Part shown: positions 24,331 through 33,488 of the stretch, piece after piece | How positions within the stretch are numbered: the first letter of the stretch is position 1 | How the letters are laid out: the number at the start of each line of letters is the position of its first letter | Assembly: GCF_030705415.1 (NCBI RefSeq) | Contig: NZ_JAUZED010000003.1 | Span: 20,299 to 84,298 of the forward strand | DNA: 64,000 bases | Source: Curtobacterium sp. A7_M15 | GTDB taxonomy: Bacteria > Actinomycetota > Actinomycetes > Actinomycetales > Microbacteriaceae | Reading direction: 5' to 3' | Made by a program: the position numbers and the translations under genes | The notes under the pieces: generated by a model | What the model was told of the DNA's origin: nothing | The model's input: only the letters and a program-made list of their open reading frames with translations | Databases searched by the model: none

Positions 24331-26804
24331 GAGGCGTCAGCTTTCGTCGAGTGTGCGCGTCGGTTGCGGACCAGGAGTGCGGCACCGCCACCGAGCAGAA
24401 GCATCGCGAGCACGATCGTGCCGACCCCGAGCGGGCTGCCGGTGAACGCGAGGACACCACTCTCAGGCAGCCCTCCGGGCGGTTCCACCCCGGACCCGGG
24501 CAGTGGTGTAGGTGTCGGAGTGACCGGCGGGACGACGCTGTTCGCGGTGTTCGTGAACGCGCCGAGGTCCAGGCTCGGATCGTCCGCAGTGAGGGCGAAG
24601 CGGTGCGCCGTCGGGTCGAGCTCGTATCCGTCGGGAGCGGTCCGTTCGGTGAGGGTATAGGCACCGATCGGCAGACCCGTCACGCGGAACGCCCCCGCCG
24701 TCGGGTCCTCGTCGGCGGCGGTGTCGTCGGGGCCGGTGCGGTCGGCGATGACGGTGCTGCCGTCGGGTCCGGTGAGGGTCCAGTCCGACCCCGGCAGCAG
24801 GACGCCGTCCGTGTCGGTCTTCGTCCAGGTCACGGTGCCGGTCACCGCGGGGGCGGGGTCGTTGCTGATCGCGCCGAGTTCCGCGGTGAGCGCGCCGGGA
24901 CCGATTGTGATGGTGCGGGGTGTGATGTCAGGAAGGAACCCGTCGGGTGCTCGGGTTTCGGTCAGGGTGTAGTCGCCCCATGACAGGTCTTCAACGCGGA
25001 GTGCCCCTGCAGCGGGGTCGGCGTCACCTGTGCCGTTGTCGGCGACCTGCACCGCGTCGCCCCCGTCTGCCGGGGTGAGGGACCATTCGGAGCCTGCCAG
25101 GAGGGTGCCGTCCGGATCGGTCTTCGTCCACGAGATGCTGCCCGGAACCTGCTGCAACGTGTTCGTTACGACGACAGCCGTCGGGCCGGTGTCCCCAACG
25201 ACGGCGTGGTTCGGATCGATGGTGGGTGTTGACCAGGTGGTGTCGGGGATCGCTGCGGGGGTGTCTTCGGAGAAGGTGACGTCCGCGCCGGTCGGGATCG
25301 GCGGGCTCGTCGCCGTCTGGTCACGGATGAGTGTGAGGGTGCCGGATCCGGCCGGGTAGGTCTGCGTGGGGTCGTTCGCTGGCTGGTAGACGCCCGCCGG
25401 GTAGGAGTACCGCACCGAGAACGGCGCATCCGCCGGGAGCTGCGAGATGGCGTTCCCGGTCACACGCTTCGTGACCGACACGGTGCCCTGCGTGTAGGTC
25501 GGAACCGTGCTGGTGTCGTTGGCTGTGACTGGTGTGCCGTCCTCGTCGATGCCGGTGACCGTTGCGGTGTTGGTGAAGGTACCGGTGGACGCTTCGGCGG
25601 CGGTCAATGGCCCGTACGTGCCCGTGCACACGAACGAATTCGCGGCTGCGAGCGTTGTCGCCGGGCAGACGATGTCGGCGATCTTGGGATCGGTGACCGC
25701 GACGCCTGTGAGGGTTTCGGCGCCGGAGTTGGTGACGACGAATGAGTAAGGGATGCGGTCACCCTCGGTGAAGATCGTGTTTGGGGTGCCGGTGCGGTCG
25801 GTGTGGTCGACGGTCTTCACCAGGTTGATCGCACCTAGGGCGTTGACCGTCGACACAGCGACGTTACGGATCATGTGGACCTCGTGGCCGCCGCCGGTGG
25901 AGGCAGCGAACCCGAACTTCAGTGTTGCGGGCGCCGGGGTGTTGGCTCGCTGGGTCAGGATGACCGTGCCGTTGATCTCCACCGTGACCGACGGGTAGGG
26001 ATCGGCCGAGGTGGTCGGGGAGATCGTGACCGTTACTCGCTGCGGTGTGCCCTGCGCGCCGCCGGGCGCGACCGCGGGGGCGTTGCGGAGCTGGCCGTAG
26101 CGTTCGTACCCGAGCAGGCAGTACCCGCCGAGGCCATCCCCAGAGCCGCGGAGGGCAACGGAGCCCGGGGAGAACACGCCGACACCGTCCGGGCAGCGCA
26201 CTCCGACGAACGGCTGGTTCTCGTAGTTGCCGTACACGTCCAAGCCGACGCCGAGGTAACCGTGCTCGAGGCCGGCTGACCCGCCCTGGGTGGCGTAGCC
26301 GAGTGAACCGCCTTGGGGGCCGGTCTGGTTCAGTGTGTAGGAACCGTCGGAGAGGAAGAACCCGATGCCGTCCGCGGGTCCGTCGCCGGTGCTGGTCGCC
26401 GCGTACTGGTACTGGTCGAAGGAGACCACCAACCCGGCCGACGACGGGAACGCCCGGTCGAAGACGGCACCGCCGGAGCGGAAGTACCCGTTGTCGGTGA
26501 GCTGCAAGTAACCGTCCGTGCCGGAACCGAGGTTCATGACGCTGTCGGTCAGTTGTGTACACCCTCCCAGCGCCGAGGCATCCGCTGGCGCCGCGGTTCC
26601 CGCCGTCTGCGCGGTCAAGCAGGCGTCGTTCAGCGGCAGCCAGCGTGGATCCTGCACGGTCGCGTTCTGGAACGTCTCCTGATCCAGCGTCGATCCCGCC
26701 GCGTACGCCGGCTGCGGCACTGCAGCCGCACCGAACCCGATAAGTCCGAGCACGACGAGTGCCCCGACCAGTTTCGACGGTTTGCCACCTTGCTGCTGCC
26801 TCAT
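24327..26804 (-). CDS. Cell-wall-anchored surface adhesin with lectin and SpaA/Cna-B-type domains
   Basis: 825 residues; ATG follows AGGGAG. Signal peptide 1-35 (PAYA site). Residues about 40-300 form an L-type lectin-like domain (LNDACLTAQTAG, FDQYQYAAT, GIGFFLSDGS). A DUF11-type repeat (about 325-430, INLVKTVDHTD), a domain starting VSVTKRVTG, and two prealbumin-like SpaA/Cna-B domains (ISWTKTDPDG..., VTWTKTDTDG..., each ending ERTAPDG/ETRAPDGF) follow. A Pro/Thr stalk leads to the sorting signal: LAFTG at 785-789, hydrophobic helix and RNRR tail. LAxTG is the class E sortase pattern of actinobacteria. Likely binds host or plant surface glycans. Confidence 0.85.
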   Translation of the reverse strand: MRQQQGGKPSKLVGALVVLGLIGFGAAAVPQPAYAAGSTLDQETFQNATVQDPRWLPLNDACLTAQTAGTAAPADASALGGCTQLTDSVMNLGSGTDGYLQLTDNGYFRSGGAVFDRAFPSSAGLVVSFDQYQYAATSTGDGPADGIGFFLSDGSYTLNQTGPQGGSLGYATQGGSAGLEHGYLGVGLDVYGNYENQPFVGVRCPDGVGVFSPGSVALRGSGDGLGGYCLLGYERYGQLRNAPAVAPGGAQGTPQRVTVTISPTTSADPYPSVTVEINGTVILTQRANTPAPATLKFGFAASTGGGHEVHMIRNVAVSTVNALGAINLVKTVDHTDRTGTPNTIFTEGDRIPYSFVVTNSGAETLTGVAVTDPKIADIVCPATTLAAANSFVCTGTYGPLTAAEASTGTFTNTATVTGIDEDGTPVTANDTSTVPTYTQGTVSVTKRVTGNAISQLPADAPFSVRYSYPAGVYQPANDPTQTYPAGSGTLTLIRDQTATSPPIPTGADVTFSEDTPAAIPDTTWSTPTIDPNHAVVGDTGPTAVVVTNTLQQVPGSISWTKTDPDGTLLAGSEWSLTPADGGDAVQVADNGTGDADPAAGALRVEDLSWGDYTLTETRAPDGFLPDITPRTITIGPGALTAELGAISNDPAPAVTGTVTWTKTDTDGVLLPGSDWTLTGPDGSTVIADRTGPDDTAADEDPTAGAFRVTGLPIGAYTLTERTAPDGYELDPTAHRFALTADDPSLDLGAFTNTANSVVPPVTPTPTPLPGSGVEPPGGLPESGVLAFTGSPLGVGTIVLAMLLLGGGAALLVRNRRAHSTKADAS

Positions 26805-26929
26805 GACGCTCCCTGCGCTTCGTCACGAACACACATCTTTGTGTCCCCAACACGAAATTTAGTCAACTGACAGAAATAGCGGTACCCCTCCACCCACTTC
26901 AGCTCGAGAATGTGATGTAGGCGCAGGCG

Positions 26930-28038
26930 TCAGTGTTGTTTGGCGTTCTGTGCGGGGATGACGACGCGTCGGATGATCAGCAGGCTGGCGGTCGTGACCG
27001 GCATCGCGACCAGCGCACCGGTGAGCCCGAGCAGCGTTCCACCGACGAGAGCACCAATGATGACGAGCAGCACCGGTACAGCGAGAACCTTCCCCATCAC
27101 GCGAGGGGTGAGGACGTAGGCCTCGATCTGCATGTAGACCAGGTAGTACAAGCCGATAGCGATCGCTGTCGATGGCCCGGCCGTCAACCCGACGAGGACG
27201 GTCAGGATTGTCGCGAGGACGGATCCGACCAGCGGGATCAGGGCGACGAAGAAGACGATGACAGCGACCGCGGGTGCGAACGGCACGCCCACGATCAGCA
27301 TCACCACGAACCCCAGGCCGGCGTTCAGCGCCGCCAGCAGGAGCATCCCGCCGACGTACCGGCCGGTTGAGACGGCGATTTCGGAACCAGCGACGTGACC
27401 AACGTTCGAGACCTCGCCGGGACGAGGGCGAGCATCCCGGCACCTACCTGCGGCAACGTCGCGAGCAGGCACAACGCCAGCACCCCGATCGTCACGATCG
27501 CGGACACCGTCCCGAAGACGCCGATCCCGGTCGACACGGCTCCGCTGGTCAACTTCTCCAGCACAGCCGGACGCGTCAGCGCGTGCTGACCTTGCTCGAG
27601 CAGCACCTCGACGTTCACGCCGATGGGCAGCAGGCTCTGCAGGTGCCCGAGCCATGCCTGATCGCCGATCGACGCGACCAGCTGGGGTGCATCCGCGATG
27701 AGCTTCCGCATCTGGGCGAGCACGGTCGGGATCACCAGGGCCACCGCACCTGCAAGAAGCAGCCCGCCACCGGCGACCACGACCGGCACCGCCTGAGATC
27801 GTGACAGTCCGTGCCGGATCAGCCCCCGCACAACCGGGTTGCAGCCCAACGCTACGAACACCGCTAGTCTCACCCAGGTCATCACGCCACCAAGACGCAC
27901 CATCCCGACGGCGACCCCGACCGCGGCGGCACCACCGAGAACGAACCAGAATCCCGTCCGGAACGGTGAAGTGGACGAGCTGCCGGGATCGGAAGCACGT
28001 CGACGGACAGGACGACGCAACACGGGGCGACGATGCAA
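26930..28038 (-). pseudogene. AI-2E-family transporter, frameshifted
   Basis: TTG 28038 (GGAGGAATCACC before it) opens a frame with the N-terminal helices and the AI-2E middle region to about 27410 (GVFGTVSAIVTIGVLALCLL). A second frame carries the conserved end, VSTGRYVGGMLLLAALNAG, FVALIPLVGSVLATILTVLV and ALVGGTLLGLTGALVAMPV. One base is missing near 27400-27430, between ALVPARSRT and GHVAGSEIAVS. These permease-like proteins export small molecules or ions. A single missing base could also be a sequencing error. Confidence 0.75.
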
Positions 28039-28077
28039 GGTGATTCCTCCGATCAGTGAAGCAGCTGGACCAGAGCT

Positions 28078-28980
28078 TCAGATGCCGGGCATGGTTCCGC
28101 GGCCTGTTGACCATGCAGCGTGCCACGCGTCGAGCTGTGCTATCCGGTCTTGAGTGAGGCGGCGCTGCTGGGAGAGTCGCCGCTGTCGAAGCAGCCATCG
28201 GCCGATCGCGACCCCGTCACCGTCTACCACCCGAACACCGGGAATGCGGTCGTTGTGCTGTGTCGACCAGGCAGCGACGCGGTCCAGCATCCGGGCAAAG
28301 TGCGCATCCTCCCGGCGTTGCCGCGCAGGGTCGTCCGCTGACTCGCGAAGCTTCCACACGATTCCGAGTGCTTCCAACTGGGCGACGCGTGACGGTGTCA
28401 GCACGCCCGACCGGTACTCCACCCGTCGGGAGTCCACCCACCGGCCCAGGTGCAGTCCGTCCTCGGTGATGAACCATTGCGGGACCAGCACGTCTCCATG
28501 GCCGTCGCGATACCGCGTTAGCGCTGCGATGGCGGCCACCCAGGCATGTTCAGCATTGCGGACTTCCCACACGAACCCCAACGCCACCAATTCCGGCCAC
28601 AATCGGAGCGCACGATCGGGGTCAGCCGACCACTGCTTCCGTCGGGACTGCACCCACGTTCCCAACGGAAAGCCACTAGCCGTGCGGAACGTGTGTGGAA
28701 CCAGACCGTGCTCATGTTGTCGGGCGAACGCCGCGAATGCGGCAATCCCTGCTTCCCGTGCGTAGACCGTCCACCGCACTCCGAGATCGTTGAGACGTTC
28801 CCGTCGGTCGGGCGGCAACCGGCCGTCCGCGGCAAGCGTGCGCTGACGATGCAGCCATGCGCCCAGCGGCGCTCCTGAAGCCGTTCTGTGAGACCGCGGC
28901 ACGTCAACATGACCGCGCTCCGCCCCGAACGCGGATAGAGACTTGGCCATCGCTTCCCACCGTCGCTGCAGCTCCCCCAC
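28078..28980 (-). CDS. Helicase-associated (HA) domain repeat protein
   Basis: About 300 residues from GTG 28980 (ATG 28950 is an alternative). It holds four helicase-associated domains of about 70 residues, each with the G-PLG-W---R pattern: GAPLGAWLHRQRTLA, GFPLGTWVQSRRKQW, GLHLGRWVDSRRVEY and GVAIGRWLLRQRRLS. HA domains normally trail large actinobacterial helicases and are thought to bind nucleic acid. Here they occur without any helicase. Ends about 40 bases before the AI-2E gene start. Confidence 0.8.
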   Translation of the reverse strand: MGELQRRWEAMAKSLSAFGAERGHVDVPRSHRTASGAPLGAWLHRQRTLAADGRLPPDRRERLNDLGVRWTVYAREAGIAAFAAFARQHEHGLVPHTFRTASGFPLGTWVQSRRKQWSADPDRALRLWPELVALGFVWEVRNAEHAWVAAIAALTRYRDGHGDVLVPQWFITEDGLHLGRWVDSRRVEYRSGVLTPSRVAQLEALGIVWKLRESADDPARQRREDAHFARMLDRVAAWSTQHNDRIPGVRVVDGDGVAIGRWLLRQRRLSQQRRLTQDRIAQLDAWHAAWSTGRGTMPGI

Positions 28981-29023
28981 ACCCCCATTGTGCTGAACCT
29001 GGCCGTAACGAGACGATGGTGGC

Positions 29024-29311
29024 GTGTTGCAGCCAGCGCCCGGACGACGATTCTCAGGCGATTCGCCCCGTCCCGGATGGCTGATTGCCGGCATGATGGT
29101 TCTCGTCGCGGGAGCCGTCGCCGCAGTGATCGGGTTGCTTCTCCAACACGCTGCCGCCGAACAAGCCGACACGTTCCACCCAGCCACCGCTGAGGTGATC
29201 CATAGCATCAACCATGCGAGCATGGTCGGGTCGATCTGGGCATGCAGCGGCGCCATTGCCACCCTCATCGGCATCACGCTCGTCGCGTTCGCACTTCGAC
29301 GAAACCGCTGA
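29024..29311 (+). CDS. Small membrane protein
   Basis: 95 residues from GTG 29024 with two hydrophobic helices (about 20-42 and 68-90) and a Arg-rich tail (ALRRNR). Divergent from the HA-domain gene. A heptamer tandem repeat starts right after its stop. No family recognised. Confidence 0.5.
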   Translation: MLQPAPGRRFSGDSPRPGWLIAGMMVLVAGAVAAVIGLLLQHAAAEQADTFHPATAEVIHSINHASMVGSIWACSGAIATLIGITLVAFALRRNR

Positions 29312-29312
29312 C

Positions 29313-29347
29313 CAGCCATCAGCCATCAGCCATCAGCCATCAGCCAT
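29313..29347. repeat. Tandem heptamer CAGCCAT x5
   Basis: Five perfect copies of CAGCCAT with no spacers, starting three bases after the stop codon of the small membrane-protein gene and ending in a partial sixth copy. Typical of a slippage-prone microsatellite; no role visible. Confidence 0.9.
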
Positions 29348-29404
29348 CAGCCCGAGCGTCTCAGTACGCAGGAGTCTGTTTGTGAACCTCGGATCGATAA
29401 CGGT

Positions 29405-29882
29405 TCAGTTCGAAGCGTCGAAGCGCTCCCCAGCACCACGCGAAGGGAAAATAGCAAGTGTGCCCGCTATGAGGATGGCGGCTGCAAACGAGATTGTGGA
29501 GCAAGCCCAAAGAGTGCTTGCTCGAGCAGCTATAAGCTCTCCCCCTTCCGGGATCGATACCGCTCCGAGTAGAAACAGGAATGCGCCGAAAGCTGCTACG
29601 CACCATCCCGGGAAGCTGTACCAGGCTGACAGATCGGCGTCGTGAAGCCGTCGGCTGGTCAGCGTTACTGTCGGGATGATCAGGAGTATCACCCAACCCA
29701 CACCGATCGCAATCGACAGTCGCCCTGCTGCATCATCGATGCATGCAACACAGCACACCTACTGTTCCCACTGCTGAGGCAATGAGCAGCCACCACCAGT
29801 ACTCACTCCGTGATGCCCGCCCCGTTGTGATGAAAAAACCAGTCCAGAAACGTCGTACTGCTGTCGCCGGAGAAGCGTTCAT
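29405..29882 (-). pseudogene. DUF805 membrane protein, frameshifted
   Basis: From ATG 29882 the frame gives the family signature TTGRASRSEYWWWLLIASAV and stops at 29733. A neighbouring frame continues IGVGWVILLIIPTVTLTSRR, then LHDADLSAWY and the remaining helices. A one-base shift near 29740-29758 separates them. It is the second DUF805 gene in the window and lies just after the butanediol dehydrogenase gene on the same strand. Confidence 0.72.
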
Positions 29883-29938
29883 CCATGGTGCGGATTGGTC
29901 GCGCGGACCAATAGCCTCTTTCGTGATTCCCATATCTA

Positions 29939-30994
29939 TCATGGATGCACAAGAATTTTGACGTGTTGGTCGCTGTGCTGGATCAGTTGCTCGAACCCTT
30001 CGTCGATGAGGTCGTCGAGCGCGATTTTGCTGGTGATGAAGGGAGCGAGGTCAAGGGCCCCGGATTGCACCATGTCGATTGTGGCGACGTGATCGTTGGC
30101 GTACGCGATCGTGCCCCGAAGGTCAACCTCTTTGGTGACGAGCTTTTCGAGGTCGACCACTGGCCGGTGTCCCCAGATGGACACGTTGACGATGACACCT
30201 CCGGGTCGAACAGCCACAAGCAAGGTGTCGAGGACGGCGTCCACGCCGGCGCACTCGAAGGCGACGTCAGCGCCGCGACCGTCGGTGAGTTCATCGACGC
30301 GGGTGGGGACATCCTCCTCGGTGGGATCGATGACATGGTGCGCAACGCTCGTTGCACGGGCTTTTTGCATCCGTGCGGTGCTGACTTCGCTGAGGATCAC
30401 GGTGAGCCCTTCGGCTTTGCACACTGCAGCGGTGAGGAGTCCGATGGGACCGCCGCCGCCGACCAGCGCCACATCGCCTGCGTGCGCGCCGCTGCGTTTG
30501 ACGGCGTGGTGCGCTACCGACAAGGGCTCGATGAGCGCCGCCTGGTCGAGCGGCATAGCGCCGACGGGGTGCACCCAGCGCCGTTCGACGGCGATCTGTT
30601 CGGAGAGTCCTCCCCCGCGACCGGCGAGTCCGATGAAGTTCATGTCGCGGGAGAGTTGGTACTCCGACGTCGCGGAGGTGTCGGCATCTGCTCGGATGAT
30701 GTACGGCTCAACGACGACGCTTTCTCCGACTTTCAGGTCGGAGACCCCTTCGCCGAGAGCGGCCACCGTGCCGGACATCTCGTGGCCGAGGACGATGGGC
30801 GCTGATTCTCCGGAGACCGGATGCGGGTGCCCAGCAGGGGGAACGAAGATCGGCCCGTCAAGGTACTCGTGGAGATCTGTTCCGCAGATTCCGCACCAGG
30901 CGACGTCGATCAGGACTGAGCCTGGCTGAACGGTCGGGGCCGGAATGTCCTCGATGCGAATGTCGCCGCGGTCGTAATAGCGTGCTGCTTTCAT
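29939..30994 (-). CDS. 2,3-butanediol dehydrogenase-like zinc alcohol dehydrogenase
   Basis: 351 residues, ATG after AGGAG. Medium-chain dehydrogenase: catalytic zinc ligands in WCGICGTDLHEYLDGPIF and LGHEMSGTVAALGEGV, and the nucleotide-binding VALVGGGGPIGLL. The four-cysteine structural-zinc lobe normally found after VVVEPY is replaced by IIRADADTSATSEYQLSRD, so only the catalytic zinc would be bound. The family oxidises 2,3-butanediol to acetoin or the reverse. Follows the YhgE gene by 43 bases. Confidence 0.8.
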   Translation of the reverse strand: MKAARYYDRGDIRIEDIPAPTVQPGSVLIDVAWCGICGTDLHEYLDGPIFVPPAGHPHPVSGESAPIVLGHEMSGTVAALGEGVSDLKVGESVVVEPYIIRADADTSATSEYQLSRDMNFIGLAGRGGGLSEQIAVERRWVHPVGAMPLDQAALIEPLSVAHHAVKRSGAHAGDVALVGGGGPIGLLTAAVCKAEGLTVILSEVSTARMQKARATSVAHHVIDPTEEDVPTRVDELTDGRGADVAFECAGVDAVLDTLLVAVRPGGVIVNVSIWGHRPVVDLEKLVTKEVDLRGTIAYANDHVATIDMVQSGALDLAPFITSKIALDDLIDEGFEQLIQHSDQHVKILVHP

Positions 30995-31037
30995 GTGTGT
31001 CTCCTGGGGTGTAAGTGCGGCTGCGTTTGGTGTCGGG

Positions 31038-33482
31038 TCAGCCGATGAGGCTCGGGCGGAGATCTCGCAGCTGGCGAGTTCGCCGCTGTCGCGCGGCGGC
31101 GAGGGCAGTGATTGTGAGGGCCGCGACGAGCCATCCGATGAGCACTGCCGCGTCTGACCATGCGGTAGCGATCGATCCGCCGTACATGAGCTGCCGAAGT
31201 GCGTCGACGGAGTAGCTCATGGGAAGGAGGTGGTGGAGCGCGGCCAGCGGCGGCGGCAGGGTCTGCCACGGGAACGTGCCGCCTGCGGTGACGAGTTGGA
31301 GCAGCATCAGAACGAGGCCGAGGAACTGCCCGACGGAGCCAAGGAGCACGTTCAAGACGAGGATGATGGCTGCGAAGGTCGCCGAGGCGAGGATCATGAT
31401 CGCGATCGTGCCGGCGACATGGACGACGCCGAAACCGAGCGCGAAACGGACGATGCAGTACAGAGCGATCATCTGAATGACACCGAGGATGGCGGGCGTG
31501 AGCCAACCGCCGAGGGTGATGCTGATCGGTCCGCGCAGAGCTGAGATCGCCCGCTTCGAGAGCGGTTTGAGGATCAGGAAAAGGGCGTACATCCCGATCC
31601 AGGCGGCGAGCGAGATGAAGAACGGGGCGAGCCCAGCGCCGTACGTGCCGGCGGCGGCGATGTTGTCATCGGTGACGTCGGTCGGGTTCGAGATGACGGC
31701 TGATTGCTTGTTGCGGCTCGCAGTGTCGGATGCTGGGATTTGCTGCTGCCCCTTGGCTAGCCCTGACGACAGTTCACGTGCTCCGTCGGTGAGTTTGGCG
31801 AGGCCGTTCTGCAGCGAGCCAACTCCGGTGTCGACTTGGGACGCTCCGTCGGCGAGTTGTGCGGTGCCTTGTTGCAGGGCGGGGGCAGCGGCCGCGAGTG
31901 CTTTGGTGCCAGCAGCGAGTTGTGAGGCGCCAGTGTCGAGTCGGGTTGCTCCGCTCGCCGCTTCCTGGATGCCGTTTGTCAACGCGGGCGCCGCCGATGC
32001 GAGCGCTGTTGTGCCGCCGGCGAGCTGCTGTGCTCCCTTCGAGGCGTCGCTGATTCCCGACGCAAGTGCTGGGCTTGCCTTCGCGAGCCGTCCAGTGCCG
32101 TCGGCGAGTTGCGTTGCTCCGCTTGATGCTTTCTGAACTCCGGCCGCAAGTGTGGGGGCTGCTTCGGACAGTGTTTTCGTGCCGTTGGCGAGTTGTGAGG
32201 CGCCAGCAGCGGACTGACTGATCCCTGCGGTGAGGGCCGGCGCCGTTGACGCGATTTGCCCGGTCGCGTCGGCGACCGTCTGGCTCCCTGCGCGGACGGA
32301 CTCGATCTCGCTGATGAGGGCAGATTTCTGCTCCGCTGTGAGATTCGAAGCGTTGACGAGGGGAACGAGCCGCTGCTGGAGGTCGGTGGTCCCACCGGCG
32401 ACCTGCTGGGCGCCGTCGTTGAGGGCGCTCGTCTGTGTTGGCAGGTTCGTCGTCTGATTACTGAGGGCGGTGAGCCCCGTTGCGAGCTGTTGTGCACCGG
32501 TGTTGAGGGCAGCGGTCTGCCCGGGCAGCTTGGCTGTGCCGTCGTCGATCGTGTTCAGCCCGGCTGCGAGCTGTTGTGCACCGGTGTTGAGGGCAGCGGT
32601 CTGTTCGGGCAGCTTGGCTGTGCCGTCGTCGATCGTGTTCAGCCCGGTTGCGAGTTGCTGCGCCCCGTCATCCAGGGCGGACGTGCTCGCTGGCAGTTGA
32701 GCACTCCGGCGGTCAAGTTGTTGAAGACCCTCTCCGAGCGCGCTTGCACCTGTCGCGAGTTGCTGCGCACCGTCGTTGAGCTCGTTGGCTTGCGCAGGAA
32801 GGCGTCGTGTCTTGGCGGCGAGCTCTGAGGCTCCGTCGCTGACGGCCGCGGATCCGTCTTTGAGGGTGCTGGATCCGCGTTGTGCGGTAGTGGCGCCGGC
32901 GGCGAGCTTGTCGGCACCTGACACGGCGGAGCCGAGTTGGTCGCGGATGTCTGACAGGCCGACGAGCAGTGTTTTCGCGGCTTCTCTGCCGACTTGTTGT
33001 TGCACTGCTTGGCGGAGTGTCTTGCCTGCCTGCTCGGCGATGGTGGACGCGAGGTAGGAGTTCGTGTCCGCCGTGGTGAGGATGATCTTGGCTTGCCGTG
33101 GCTTCTCAGTCGAAGCGCTGGTGAGGTCGCTTGAGAAGCTGCTCGGGATGGTGACGACGAAGTCGTAGCGTCCACTCCGCACTCCAGCGGCAGCCGTCCG
33201 AGTTGAGGCGGTGTGCCAAGCGAATGTGTTGCCGCTGACGGCTCGGTCTTGGACGTCTTTGCCGTAGTTGACGCTCTGGCCGTCAGTGTTCGTGGATCCG
33301 AGGTCCGAGTTGACGATCGCTGCTGGGATGTTGTGGAGGCGTGCGTAGGGGTCCTGGTTGGCCCAGAGGTACGCGCCGCCGTACATGAGCGGAACGATCA
33401 TCAGCGCGACGAACGCCAGTCGAGCCATCGGTGTCGCGGTGAGTCGTGCGAGCTCCGTTCGGATGAGAGCGAGCAGGGTCAT
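31038..33482 (-). CDS. YhgE/Pip-family membrane protein
   Basis: 814 residues. One N-terminal helix (LAFVALMIVPLMYGGAYLWA), an extracellular region of about 550 residues, and five or six C-terminal helices of the ABC-2 type (LVTAGGTFPWQTLPPPLAAL, then HHLLPMSYSVDALRQ). The extracellular part is a long coiled stretch of QLA-G / L-DGA repeats, as in Pip and ESX-linked proteins. Phage-infection and export roles are reported in the family. It pairs with the ABC-ATPase-like gene 6 bases upstream, so an export complex is likely. Contains an 84-bp tandem repeat. Confidence 0.85.
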   Translation of the reverse strand: MTLLALIRTELARLTATPMARLAFVALMIVPLMYGGAYLWANQDPYARLHNIPAAIVNSDLGSTNTDGQSVNYGKDVQDRAVSGNTFAWHTASTRTAAAGVRSGRYDFVVTIPSSFSSDLTSASTEKPRQAKIILTTADTNSYLASTIAEQAGKTLRQAVQQQVGREAAKTLLVGLSDIRDQLGSAVSGADKLAAGATTAQRGSSTLKDGSAAVSDGASELAAKTRRLPAQANELNDGAQQLATGASALGEGLQQLDRRSAQLPASTSALDDGAQQLATGLNTIDDGTAKLPEQTAALNTGAQQLAAGLNTIDDGTAKLPGQTAALNTGAQQLATGLTALSNQTTNLPTQTSALNDGAQQVAGGTTDLQQRLVPLVNASNLTAEQKSALISEIESVRAGSQTVADATGQIASTAPALTAGISQSAAGASQLANGTKTLSEAAPTLAAGVQKASSGATQLADGTGRLAKASPALASGISDASKGAQQLAGGTTALASAAPALTNGIQEAASGATRLDTGASQLAAGTKALAAAAPALQQGTAQLADGASQVDTGVGSLQNGLAKLTDGARELSSGLAKGQQQIPASDTASRNKQSAVISNPTDVTDDNIAAAGTYGAGLAPFFISLAAWIGMYALFLILKPLSKRAISALRGPISITLGGWLTPAILGVIQMIALYCIVRFALGFGVVHVAGTIAIMILASATFAAIILVLNVLLGSVGQFLGLVLMLLQLVTAGGTFPWQTLPPPLAALHHLLPMSYSVDALRQLMYGGSIATAWSDAAVLIGWLVAALTITALAAARQRRTRQLRDLRPSLIG
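32481..32648. repeat. 84-bp tandem repeat inside the YhgE gene
   Basis: Two nearly identical 84-base units (32481-32564, 32565-32648), each encoding 28 residues around LNTIDDGTAKLP-QTAALNTG, with more diverged copies on both sides. In frame, so copy number can change without breaking the gene. Confidence 0.8.
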
Positions 33483-33488
33483 TGGGAC

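Noticed and set aside
29313..29347. Tandem heptamers considered as a CRISPR remnant
   Set aside because: Units are 7 bp with no spacers; it is a simple microsatellite.
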